Assembly (NCBI GenBank): GCA_012719355.1
Contig: JAAYAM010000216.1
Coordinates: 1-32,270 of the forward strand
Reading direction: 5' to 3'
Origin: Acidobacteriota bacterium
GTDB taxonomy: Bacteria; Acidobacteriota; UBA6911
DNA length: 32,270 bases
Below the pieces are notes generated by a model. It saw only the letters and a list, made by a program, of their open reading frames with translations. It was not told where the DNA came from and did no database searches. Shown piece after piece: positions 1 to 8,982 of the stretch. A program made the position numbers and the translations under genes. Every line of letters begins with the position of its first letter. Position 1 is the first letter of the stretch.

Positions 1-3000
1 CCTGGAGAAGTACCAGCTGTGACTGATCGAGAGCATCCCTTTTGTGTGCCAGTATCGTCAACGCGCCGAACGGCTTTTCGCCGGCGCTCAACGGGAGCGC
101 AAGGAGCGATCCGAACCCCTGCTCCAGGAATTCACGACGAATCGGGCACTTCTCCGGACAATCCGCCAAAGAGGCAACAATCCGAGGTGTTCCCGTCCGG
201 ACGCAGTCAGCAACTTGAACGCAGTCGAATCTGTCGTTTCCGTTTCCGGGGCAGACATTCACAGGAGTTCCTCCGAACGCCTGCGCAGCGGCCACCACAC
301 CGAGGTGGTCACCTTCTGTCGCATAACTCACCGCGGCCATCGGGAATCCGCCTATTCCGGCAATCAAACGGCATACCTGCTCTGCAAGCTCCTGCTCGTT
401 GGTGGCCCGAACCAGGACCTCGTTACATTCGATCATCATTCTCAGAGTCCGGTTCGCGCTGGCGAGCTCCATCGTCCGTTCGTGCACGCGCTTTTCAAGG
501 GAGCGTGTGAGTTCACGCAGCTCCTGCTCGCGCTGCTGCAAGGCTTCTTCGGCAAGCCTCGCCTCGGTGACGTCGCGGAAGACCAGCACGACCCCTAAGA
601 CCTGGCCGCTTTTTCCGTAAATAGGCGCGGCGCTGTCGGCAATCGAAATCTCTCTGCCGTCTCGCGACAGAAGCACAGTGTTGTTCGCGAGACTCACGGT
701 TTGGCCCGACTTGAGCACCTTGACAACCGGGCTTTCCACCGGCTTCCTTGTTCGTTCATTCACGATCCTGAAGATCTCTGTCAAAGGCTTCCCTTGCGCC
801 TCGGCTTTCGTCCAGCCGGTAAGTTCCTCGGCGATGCGGTTGAGCATCACGACCCTGCTTTCGGTATCGGTGGCGATGACACCGTCACCTATGCAGTGCA
901 ACGTGACCGCCAGGTGTTCGCGTTCTTCGGCAAGAGCCTCTTCAGTACGCTTCATGTCTTCCACCAGACGTGCGTTTTCAATCGATATGGCTGCGTGGGC
1001 AGCAAGGATTTCCGTGGTCTGGATGGCGGCAGGCGTGAATATTGCCGGGGCGAGGCGGTTTTCCAGATACAGAATCCCTATCAAGCTCCCCTGCTTCACG
1101 ATAGGAAGACATAAAACGGAACGGAGACCCAGCTCGAGAACCTGGGGATTGTCTTTAAAATCCCCTTCCTGGCTGGCGTCGGACAGCACCAGACGATGCG
1201 ACGTGCGGAAGACATAGCGCACCATGGCGCTGCAGATCTCCCTCTCATCCTCCAGTCTCCGGTTGGCCAAGCGCGGCTTCTCGTCACTCCCGGGTGCGTG
1301 CCCCTCCGCCTTAATCGACAGATGCCCTCCCTCGGGCATAATGAGGTATCCATGCTGCGCGCCGGAGCTTTCCATCAGCGTCACCATAACCTTGCGCAAC
1401 AGGGCGGCATGGTCGATCTCTGCCGAAATCGCGAGAGCCGACCGCATGATGTAGCCGATGTCGAGCTGTGGCAAGGCATAGGATTCGGTTGCCTGTCCTT
1501 GAGCCGGCTCGGGCTCTGCAGCCGACATGATTGCAATCGCTGGTCCGGTTTCAAAGACCTCAGGATAGCGCTCGTAGAGCTGCAATTCCTTCCGTTCGGC
1601 GCGGCACTTCGAATACAGGCGCGCCGCCTCGAGGAGGAAGGGACGGGCAGGGCCGCTCTTGCCGGCCAGCATCATCTCACCAAGGCTTTCGTTCAGATGT
1701 CCCTCAAGGAAGACATACCGCTGTGCATGAGCTGCGGCTATCGCATCGAGATAAAGACCACGCGCGGTTTCAAAGCTGCCGGTTGAGCGCTCGCGTTCCG
1801 CATAAAGGAATGCCAGGTACGGCTTCAGGAGCGGTCCGAGCGCCGCCCATCTTTCGATCTTGGCTATTATGGGCGCCATCTCATCAAGCACAGACTCCGG
1901 TGGCCGCAGTTTCAACGCATTCAGAACCTGGAAGACATACCACTGGCGCTTGAGGACATTGTCGGTAAGGCCGGCAAGACAGCGTTTGACACCCAGAAGC
2001 GCCCGGGCCGCGTCCTCGTATTCCCCGAAGTAATAGTGGCTCATCGCGAGGTGCGCATAGTAGCTTCCGGCGGCGGCGATGTGATTGTCACGTTCCCACC
2101 GTGCGATCCGTTCCTCCATCGGAATCGGAACGTATCCTTTTTTCATCGGGGCGATCCAACCCGCGTCCACGGCCTCTGCAAGGCCGACCGAGAACGAAAG
2201 ATTGTTACGTTCCGAGAAATGACGGCATTCGCGCGCGTACTCCTCTATTGCGCCGAAATCCGCTCCCTGCACCTGGAGGTTCCACATCAAAGGACCGTAG
2301 CATAGCCCCGCGTTATAAAGATCGCCGCAGTTCTTGCCGCATTGAATGCCGCGCAGGCAGTAATCGACGATCTCCTCCGGATGGCTGCGCGAGTGCATGT
2401 TGCACCAGACGATCCCATTCATCCCACGGGTCGCTCCAAACGTATTCGGGTACCGGGCCGATAGTTCTCGCGCCAGATCCTCATACCGGAACGCCTGTTC
2501 AAACTCCTCCTGCTCTCCAAACTGCAGTCCCATGATGCTGAACGAATAGATCACGGATTCGTCCATGCCGCCGGCCAGCGAGTGGTGTGTCGATTGCACC
2601 GCCGACAGGTAGAGCTGGGGAACCAATCCCGACATGTACAGGTCGGGAATCAGTTCGCTGTAAAACGCAAGCTCGATCTTGCTCTTCCTGTCTGTGGTGA
2701 AAGGCATGGTCAGGATTTCATTCCAGACGTCGGGGTGCTGCGACCGTAGTTCCGCGGTCAGGACGGCCCTGCGCCGATCAGCTTCTTCAGGGTCAGCGGG
2801 AATCGCCTTGCCGAAGAATGTCAGCCCCTGGTTCGCCGTTTCAATGGCGCGATTGAAGTTGCCGATCGATGAGAGAGAAGTGGTCTGCTCCGCCAGGGCT
2901 TCGGCCTTGTCCAGATCGGTGCGGGCATGCTGCAGCAGCTCTGCCAGAATCGCCTCCGACTGTTCCTGGCGGCCGCACATGAGTTCTGTCTTCGCCGCCT

Positions 3001-5350
3001 TTTTGAAAATCTGAAAAGCCTTCTCGTAATCCAAATCCCAGCAATCGGCCGGCAGCAGGTCCTTGCTCCGGGCAAAATACTCGTTCGCGGCATTGGTTGC
3101 GAGCGCGTTGAGCGCCTTCTCTCCCGCGTAAACGTTCATGTCCGTGAGAAGCCGTCTCTGTGAAGCGCTCAGCCTCGAAGGTTTCCCCAGGTTCAAATGG
3201 GAGACGATGGCAAAAAGGTTGTCGACTCCCTCCACATCTACCCCTTCCGGAACCATCGAGAGAAGCTTCTGCCCGACCTGCCAGTGAATCTGCCGCCGCC
3301 GTTTTAAAGGAATCGAGGCGAGAACGGCTTCCTGCACGCGGTCATGGATAAACTGGAGATTCCCCCTGTTTTCGATGATGAGTCCGCTGCCCAGAGCCGG
3401 CTTAAGAAGCTCGAACATCTCCGCCAGCGAAAGATCGCTCACCAGGGCGAGATCGTCGGGGGAAACCGTGTTTCCCATACATGCAAACCTCTGAAGCACA
3501 TCAATGCTCGCAGGGGGCAGCTTGAGGATCTTCGCACTGAAAAGCGCGACGACACTGGACGGCATGTTCGACTGGCGGATGCGCTCAAGATCCCAGCGCC
3601 ACTGCATTTTATCGTCGACGAAGAGCAGATCCTCGTTGTAAAGGTAGGACAGGCTCTCACTCACAAAGAGAGGATTTCCCTCAGTCAGGTCGACCAGGAA
3701 TGCCGACAGGGCTTCAGTCCGGGAGAATTGAGTGTCGAGTATGTACGAAACCATTTCCTGGCAGTGCACCGGCGCGAGCCGTTCAAGCCTGATTTCCTCC
3801 ACCGGGCTGCCGCCGGCTTTGGCCCTGGCGATCAGTTTCGTCAGCGGATGGCTCGAATCGACTTCGTTGTGGCGGTAGGCGCCGATAAGGAGCAGGTATG
3901 GATGATCCTCGGGATTGGTGAGTACCGTCCGAAGAAAATCGAATGAGGCCATGTCGCACCACTGCAGGTCGTCGATGAACATGGTCAACGGAGATTCGGC
4001 ACAGGCCAGGCAGCCGAGAAAACGGTCAAAGAGGTTGTGAAACCGGTGGCGCGCTTCCACCGGCGGCAGTGACGGTACGGGCGGTTGCGGTCCGATGAGC
4101 GCTTCCAGCTCCGGAATTACATCGATCAGCACGCGCCCGTTCTGCCCTACCGCTTCAAGGATTCTCCTCTGCCATGAGACTATCCGCCCCTGTGTCTCGG
4201 TCAGAAATGTGCGAATCAGGTTCCTGAGCGCCTGAACGATCGAGCTGTAGGGTATGTTCTTCTGGTAGATATCGAATTTACCTGAGGTGAAATAGCCTCG
4301 ATGCCGGACGATGGGCTGCTGCAATTCCTGAATCAGGCGGGTCTTGCCGATGCCGGGTAGCCCGGAAATGAGGATCGAGCGGAACTCCCCTCGGGTTACC
4401 GGTTCGAAGGCATCGAGCACCGCCTTGGCCTCTCTGTCGCGCCCGACCATCTTCGAGACGAAAACCACCCGCCTGCTGCGGTCCTGGGTCGCCAGCGGGA
4501 AGCGGCCGATAGAACGCCCCACCTCCCATTCGGTGCGGCAGCGCTCCAGATCGGCAAGAAGACCCCGGCCGCTCTGATAGCGCTTCTCAGGCTGTTTCAG
4601 CGTCAACTTCGTCACGATCCGGCTCAGCGTCACGGGGATTTCGGGATTCAGCTCGTGGACCTGCGGGGCCTCCTCCGCCAGATGCTGATGAATCAGCGCC
4701 AGCGGATCAGTAGAGCGGAAAGGGAGCCGCCTGGCAAGAAGCTCGTAAAACACTATCCCGAGCGAATACAGATCGGATGAAAAGACGACCACGTGGTGAA
4801 TACGCCCCGTTTGCTCGGGGGAAGTGTACGCAAGCGTGTCGCGCACGAAAACCGGGTCGTAAATGAAATGGCTGACATCGCGCACGTCGAGCGAGGTAAC
4901 GAATCCGGTAAGCCGCAGTTCGAGCGTGTCGGGTCTTACCAGGATGTTGTGCGGCTTGATTCCCCCATGAATGATGCCGGCTTCGTGCACTTTGTCTATC
5001 GCGGTTGCCAACCGACATGCGACTGTGAAAAACGATTCGAGCGGGAGGGCCGGCTGTCGCCTAAACCATTCATCCAGCGACAATCCCTCGAAGTAGTCCT
5101 GCACAACGAAAGGGACGCCGCCACGGATGTCAAACTCCTCGGCAACAATCAGCATCGGATCCTTAACTACACGCAGGTGCTCGATCTTCTGCCGGTATTG
5201 AGCCTGATGACGTTCGGCAAGAATGCTGTTTCTGAATACCTTGATCGCAAGAGGCCTGTTGGGAGCACTTTTCCGGAATCCGCGATAGACCGCAGACTGA
5301 GGCCCCTCCCCGAGTTTTGTCACAAGATGATAGCCCGGGATTGTAACCAT
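1..5350 (-). CDS. Giant multidomain sensor (kinase-like/AAA ATPase/TPR/GAF/PAS/GAF), C terminus outside window
   Basis: One uninterrupted frame of 1783 codons starts at ATG 5350, 6 nt behind a perfect AGGAGG, and leaves the window still open. Domain order: protein-kinase fold (residues ~1-268) with glycine loop G14-E-G-P and Lys37; AAA_16-type ATPase (~300-600) with Walker A GLPGIGKT (K336) and Walker B FIDDLQW (D460, D461); long alpha-helical TPR-like region (~650-1280); GAF (~1300-1455); PAS (~1478-1595, with GDGVIATD); coiled coil (~1593-1640); second GAF (from ~1645). This is the architecture of trifunctional Ser/Thr kinase/ATP-binding/sensor histidine kinase proteins, so a histidine kinase or other output domain is expected beyond the edge (inference). 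Oddity: HRD reads H128-G-G130 and DFG reads G149-F-V151, so both catalytic aspartates are missing and the first domain is probably a pseudokinase. It is divergent from the treS operon. The cytoplasmic sensing role is inferred from the GAF/PAS domains; the ligand is unknown. Confidence 0.9.
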   Translation of the reverse strand, partial: MVTIPGYHLVTKLGEGPQSAVYRGFRKSAPNRPLAIKVFRNSILAERHQAQYRQKIEHLRVVKDPMLIVAEEFDIRGGVPFVVQDYFEGLSLDEWFRRQPALPLESFFTVACRLATAIDKVHEAGIIHGGIKPHNILVRPDTLELRLTGFVTSLDVRDVSHFIYDPVFVRDTLAYTSPEQTGRIHHVVVFSSDLYSLGIVFYELLARRLPFRSTDPLALIHQHLAEEAPQVHELNPEIPVTLSRIVTKLTLKQPEKRYQSGRGLLADLERCRTEWEVGRSIGRFPLATQDRSRRVVFVSKMVGRDREAKAVLDAFEPVTRGEFRSILISGLPGIGKTRLIQELQQPIVRHRGYFTSGKFDIYQKNIPYSSIVQALRNLIRTFLTETQGRIVSWQRRILEAVGQNGRVLIDVIPELEALIGPQPPVPSLPPVEARHRFHNLFDRFLGCLACAESPLTMFIDDLQWCDMASFDFLRTVLTNPEDHPYLLLIGAYRHNEVDSSHPLTKLIARAKAGGSPVEEIRLERLAPVHCQEMVSYILDTQFSRTEALSAFLVDLTEGNPLFVSESLSYLYNEDLLFVDDKMQWRWDLERIRQSNMPSSVVALFSAKILKLPPASIDVLQRFACMGNTVSPDDLALVSDLSLAEMFELLKPALGSGLIIENRGNLQFIHDRVQEAVLASIPLKRRRQIHWQVGQKLLSMVPEGVDVEGVDNLFAIVSHLNLGKPSRLSASQRRLLTDMNVYAGEKALNALATNAANEYFARSKDLLPADCWDLDYEKAFQIFKKAAKTELMCGRQEQSEAILAELLQHARTDLDKAEALAEQTTSLSSIGNFNRAIETANQGLTFFGKAIPADPEEADRRRAVLTAELRSQHPDVWNEILTMPFTTDRKSKIELAFYSELIPDLYMSGLVPQLYLSAVQSTHHSLAGGMDESVIYSFSIMGLQFGEQEEFEQAFRYEDLARELSARYPNTFGATRGMNGIVWCNMHSRSHPEEIVDYCLRGIQCGKNCGDLYNAGLCYGPLMWNLQVQGADFGAIEEYARECRHFSERNNLSFSVGLAEAVDAGWIAPMKKGYVPIPMEERIARWERDNHIAAAGSYYAHLAMSHYYFGEYEDAARALLGVKRCLAGLTDNVLKRQWYVFQVLNALKLRPPESVLDEMAPIIAKIERWAALGPLLKPYLAFLYAERERSTGSFETARGLYLDAIAAAHAQRYVFLEGHLNESLGEMMLAGKSGPARPFLLEAARLYSKCRAERKELQLYERYPEVFETGPAIAIMSAAEPEPAQGQATESYALPQLDIGYIMRSALAISAEIDHAALLRKVMVTLMESSGAQHGYLIMPEGGHLSIKAEGHAPGSDEKPRLANRRLEDEREICSAMVRYVFRTSHRLVLSDASQEGDFKDNPQVLELGLRSVLCLPIVKQGSLIGILYLENRLAPAIFTPAAIQTTEILAAHAAISIENARLVEDMKRTEEALAEEREHLAVTLHCIGDGVIATDTESRVVMLNRIAEELTGWTKAEAQGKPLTEIFRIVNERTRKPVESPVVKVLKSGQTVSLANNTVLLSRDGREISIADSAAPIYGKSGQVLGVVLVFRDVTEARLAEEALQQREQELRELTRSLEKRVHERTMELASANRTLRMMIECNEVLVRATNEQELAEQVCRLIAGIGGFPMAAVSYATEGDHLGVVAAAQAFGGTPVNVCPGNGNDRFDCVQVADCVRTGTPRIVASLADCPEKCPIRREFLEQGFGSLLALPLSAGEKPFGALTILAHKRDALDQSQLVLLQ

Positions 5351-5591
5351 CGCAGTCCTCCTGGTACTTCCTCAACGGGACAATCGGATCGAATCCGGCT
5401 TTTCGAAATGCGGTAAAGTTTGAGTATACACCGAATCGCGACAGCGAACTGTTTCAAAGAACCCGGGCGCAGACACAGGCCGGAACTCCTCCGGAGGGTT
5501 TATCCGGCCGCGATCATTGCCGGTCCGGGCTTGAATGATCTAATCAAATACGACAGGATTCTAATTATGGATCGCCAGTTGAATCAGTTGA
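5351..5591. other. Divergent intergenic region (sensor / treS operon)
   Basis: These 241 nt separate the two divergent units and must hold both promoters. On the minus strand TATACT (5423-5428) is a fair -10 box about 73 nt before the sensor start, but no good -35 sits 17 nt upstream of it. A perfect 10-nt palindrome CCTCCGGAGG lies at 5488-5497 and could be a regulator site, without other support. No convincing plus-strand sigma-70 promoter was found. A short leader ORF at its right end is listed separately. Confidence 0.4.
5357..5362 (-). promoter_or_regulatory. Shine-Dalgarno of the giant sensor gene
   Basis: AGGAGG on the minus strand, 6 nt before ATG 5350. It fixes the start of the kinase-like gene; no better start lies nearby. 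Confidence 0.75.
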
Positions 5592-5605
5592 ATGATGATG
5601 CTTGA
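5567..5605 (+). CDS. Putative 12-codon leader peptide overlapping the treS start
   Basis: ATG 5567 is preceded by AGGA (5555-5558) at 8 nt spacing and opens a 12-residue ORF (MDRQLNQLNDDA) that stops at TGA 5603-5605. It runs in another frame across the three tandem ATGs at which treS can begin (5592, 5595, 5598). treS itself has no recognisable Shine-Dalgarno, so ribosomes ending the leader could re-initiate on treS (translational coupling). Start, spacing and overlap are visible; function is inference and chance is possible. Confidence 0.3.
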   Translation: MDRQLNQLNDDA

Positions 5606-8600
5606 TACGGAATGCCCTGAGAACAGATGCCCCTGGTATAAAGACGCGATCATTTACGAACTCCATGTCCGCGCGTTCTATGACAGCGATGGCGACGGGA
5701 TAGGGGACTTCAGGGGACTGACCGAACGGCTCGACTACCTGCAAGATCTTGGAGTAACGGCCATATGGCTTCTCCCGTTTTATCCCTCTCCGCTCAAGGA
5801 TGACGGCTACGACATCTCGGATTACACCAGGATCCACCCCAGTTACGGCACGATGCAGGACTTCATCTCATTCCTTCGCGAGGCGCACCACCGTAATCTG
5901 AAGGTCATCACCGAGCTCGTCCTGAATCACACCTCGGACCAGCATTCATGGTTCAAACGCGCGAGACTGTCTCCTCCGGGAAGTTCGTTGCGCAACTTCT
6001 ATGTCTGGAGCGACACGCCGGAGAAGTTCAAGGACGCCCGCATCATATTCAAGGATTTCGAGGCTTCAAACTGGACGTGGGATCACACGGCCGGAGCTTA
6101 CTACTGGCATCGCTTCTACTCGCATCAGCCTGATCTCAACTACGACAATCCGGCAGTCCGGAAGGCGATGTTCCAGGTGGTGGATTTCTGGTTGGAACTC
6201 GGCGTGGACGGCCTCCGGCTTGACGCCGTTCCCTATCTCTTCGAGCGTGAAGGGACCAATTGTGAGAATCTGCCCGAGACCCACGCTTTCCTGAAAGAAC
6301 TGCGTGCGCACGTCGACAGCAAGTTCTCCGACCGCATGCTCCTTGGCGAAGCGAATCAGTGGCCGGAAGACGCCTCCGAATATTTCGGCGACGGAGACGA
6401 GTGCCACATGGCCTTTCACTTCCCGCTGATGCCGCGGCTCTTCATGGCGATCAGGATGGAAGACCGTTTCCCGATAGTAGACATACTCCAGCAGACTCCC
6501 TCCATCCCGCAAACGTGCCAATGGGCGCTGTTCCTGCGCAACCATGACGAGCTGACACTCGAGATGGTCACAGACGAAGAGCGCGACTACATGTACCACG
6601 TCTACGCAACCGACAACCAGGCACGCGTCAATCTGGGCATCCGGCGCCGCCTCGCCCCTCTCCTCAGCCATAACAGGAGGAAGATGGAGTTGATGAAGGC
6701 GCTTCTTCTTTCTCTGCCGGGGACACCCGTCCTCTATTACGGAGACGAGATCGGGATGGGGGACAATATCTATCTGGGAGACCGCAATGGAGTCCGGACT
6801 CCTTTCCAGTGGAGTCCCGATCGCAACGCAGGCTTCTCCAAAGCCACGCCACAGAAGCTCTACCTCCCGGTGATCATTGATCCCGAATATCATTACGAGG
6901 CATACAACGTAGAGGCACAGCAGAACAATCCGAGCTCAATGCTCTGGTTCGTCAAAAGACTGATATCCCTCAGGAAACGTTATCCAGTCGTTTCACGCGG
7001 CTCGATCGAAATTCTTCAGACCACCAACCACAAGATCTTCTGTTTTCTCCGCTCGCTCGAAAACGAGACATTTCTGTGCGTCGCAAACCTGTCCCGCTTC
7101 GCACAGGCAGTGGAAATCGATCTGTCCCGGTACCAGGGGGCGACTCCCGTCGAAGTATTCGGCCAGACGCGTTTTCCCGATGTGGGTTCGTCTCCGTATC
7201 TGCTCACCCTCGGCCCTCATTCCTTTTATTTCTTTGTTCTCGAAAGCCTGCGGGAAGCACAGGAGACGACCGAGGTGCTGGAGACAGCGCTCCCGTCCAT
7301 ATTGATCGAGACAGACTGGAAAGAAGTAATCAAGGCACGCAAGGAAGACCGGCAGCAGCTGGCGGCAGTCCTTCTCCCCTACATAAAGCAGCGCCGGTGG
7401 TTCGGCGGCAAGGCGCGCAACGTTCAGCGGGCCGTCGTGAAGAACCTGGTCAGGCTGCCGTTGCGTTCCAACGTGACGTACATCTGCCTCGTCAACATCG
7501 AATACACCGAAGGCGAACCGGAGACCTATGTCCTTCCGCTGGGATTGGCCGATGGCGCGAAAGCCGACAGCATTCTCCAGAATTCTCCAAAAGCCGCGAT
7601 TGCCTATCTCCGCTTCCGTGGAAGGAAGCAAACGACCGAGAGTCTTCTTTTCGACGCACTCTGGGACAAGGACTTCACCGATGCCCTGCTTCGCTCCATC
7701 ATGCGCAGGCGCGCCTTCAAAATGGATTCCAGCGAAATAGCGCCTGTCGCCACCGAATTCCTGACCGAGATTCTCCCTGCGTCCAAAGCCCTGCCCGAAC
7801 CGTCCATTCCGCAGCTGGAACAGAGCAACACCTCGGTGGTTTTCGGCGACAGGCTTATCATGAAATTTTTCCGGCGGCTTGAATCCGGTATCAACCCGGA
7901 TTTCGAAATCGGCCGCTATCTCTCGAGCCGGAGGTTCCCGAATACACCTCTGCTCGCAGGAGCCGTGGAATACCGGACCGCACGTGAGGAAGGGGCAACT
8001 CTGGCGATCCTGCATCAGTACGTCCGGAATGAAGGAGACGCATGGCATTTCACGCTCGACGCCCTTACCAGGTTCTTCGAGCGCGCCATGACCGAGGAGA
8101 TGAACGAACGGCTGGCGCCGCTGACAAAACAGCCGATCCTGGCGATGGCCAAATCCGAACTGCCCGAAGAAGCAATCGAGTTCCTCGGCACGTATCTGGA
8201 ATCTGCGCGCCTGCTCGGCCAGCGCACGGCGGAACTCCATCTTGTGCTGGCTTCACCGAAAGACGATCCGGCACTCGAGAGCGAACCGCTCACTGATCTC
8301 AACCGCAGGGCGATATACCACTACATCGCGGGACAGGCCGAACAGAAGATACAGATGCTGCGGGAACGCCTGAAAAACATGCCGGATGAAGTCAGGGTTC
8401 CGGCCCGGAAGGTGATTGAAAAGCGTAAGGATCTTGCTAAGTTCGCCAGAGCCATCCTGGAGACAAGAATCGAGGCGAGGCGCATCAGGTGCCACGGCGA
8501 CTATCATCTCGGCCAGGTGCTCTACACCGGCAAGGACTTCATCATCATTGACTTCGAGGGAGAACCGGCGCGACTCCTGGCCCAGAGGCGTATCAAGCAT

Positions 8601-8939
8601 TCACCGATGCGTGATGTGGCGGGAATGATACGGTCCTTCCACTACGCATCCTATGCCCCCCTCTACGGCGAGACAGGCAACATCCGGCGCGAGGACAAGA
8701 CCAGGCTCGAGCCATGGGCACGATTCTGGTACTGCTGCACGGCAGCCACTTTCCTCAAATCGTATCTGGCGTGCGCCGTCGGCGCCCACTTCCTTCCGAA
8801 ATCGAGCAAGGAACTGAAGGTGCTCCTCGACATCTCCATGCTCGAGAAAGGCATTTACGAACTTGGATACGAAATGAACAACCGCCCACAGTGGACCAGA
8901 ATTCCGCTGGAAGGGATACTGCAACTGCTCGAGAAATAG
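5592..8939 (+). CDS. treS: Trehalose synthase / maltokinase fusion (TreS-Mak)
   Basis: The 1115-residue protein fuses a GH13_16 trehalose synthase (maltose alpha-D-glucosyltransferase) to a maltokinase. The GH13 part (residues ~10-560) shows the family opening WYKDAIIYELHVRAF and a full catalytic triad: nucleophile D211 in DGLRLDAV, acid/base E253 in LLGEANQ, and D319 in RNHDEL. The C-terminal half (~580-1115) begins IKQRRWFGGKAR and carries kinase motifs HGDYHLGQ (D970) and IIDFEGEP (D987), as in Mak/Pep2. Known role: interconvert trehalose and maltose, then phosphorylate maltose with ATP to maltose-1-phosphate, the GlgE donor. It is the first gene of a five-gene operon; glgB starts 43 nt downstream. 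Three tandem ATGs occur at the start (5592, 5595, 5598); the first is annotated. Length matches known fusions. Confidence 0.96.
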   Translation: MMMLDTECPENRCPWYKDAIIYELHVRAFYDSDGDGIGDFRGLTERLDYLQDLGVTAIWLLPFYPSPLKDDGYDISDYTRIHPSYGTMQDFISFLREAHHRNLKVITELVLNHTSDQHSWFKRARLSPPGSSLRNFYVWSDTPEKFKDARIIFKDFEASNWTWDHTAGAYYWHRFYSHQPDLNYDNPAVRKAMFQVVDFWLELGVDGLRLDAVPYLFEREGTNCENLPETHAFLKELRAHVDSKFSDRMLLGEANQWPEDASEYFGDGDECHMAFHFPLMPRLFMAIRMEDRFPIVDILQQTPSIPQTCQWALFLRNHDELTLEMVTDEERDYMYHVYATDNQARVNLGIRRRLAPLLSHNRRKMELMKALLLSLPGTPVLYYGDEIGMGDNIYLGDRNGVRTPFQWSPDRNAGFSKATPQKLYLPVIIDPEYHYEAYNVEAQQNNPSSMLWFVKRLISLRKRYPVVSRGSIEILQTTNHKIFCFLRSLENETFLCVANLSRFAQAVEIDLSRYQGATPVEVFGQTRFPDVGSSPYLLTLGPHSFYFFVLESLREAQETTEVLETALPSILIETDWKEVIKARKEDRQQLAAVLLPYIKQRRWFGGKARNVQRAVVKNLVRLPLRSNVTYICLVNIEYTEGEPETYVLPLGLADGAKADSILQNSPKAAIAYLRFRGRKQTTESLLFDALWDKDFTDALLRSIMRRRAFKMDSSEIAPVATEFLTEILPASKALPEPSIPQLEQSNTSVVFGDRLIMKFFRRLESGINPDFEIGRYLSSRRFPNTPLLAGAVEYRTAREEGATLAILHQYVRNEGDAWHFTLDALTRFFERAMTEEMNERLAPLTKQPILAMAKSELPEEAIEFLGTYLESARLLGQRTAELHLVLASPKDDPALESEPLTDLNRRAIYHYIAGQAEQKIQMLRERLKNMPDEVRVPARKVIEKRKDLAKFARAILETRIEARRIRCHGDYHLGQVLYTGKDFIIIDFEGEPARLLAQRRIKHSPMRDVAGMIRSFHYASYAPLYGETGNIRREDKTRLEPWARFWYCCTAATFLKSYLACAVGAHFLPKSSKELKVLLDISMLEKGIYELGYEMNNRPQWTRIPLEGILQLLEK

Positions 8940-8982
8940 CAACACTGCACCGTTGTCGTGCCGATTACTAAAGAGAAACGTT

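Noticed and set aside
19-4577. Many plus-strand frames of 60-200 codons across 19-4577
   Set aside because: They are shadows of the minus-strand sensor gene, whose frame is continuous and rich in domain motifs.
6066-8240. Antisense open frames inside treS (6066-6893, 6993-8240)
   Set aside because: They mirror a fully recognisable TreS-maltokinase protein and their translations resemble no domain.
8953-8982. glgB start at TTG 8953
   Set aside because: ATG 8983 has a purine-rich site and gives the expected N terminus.
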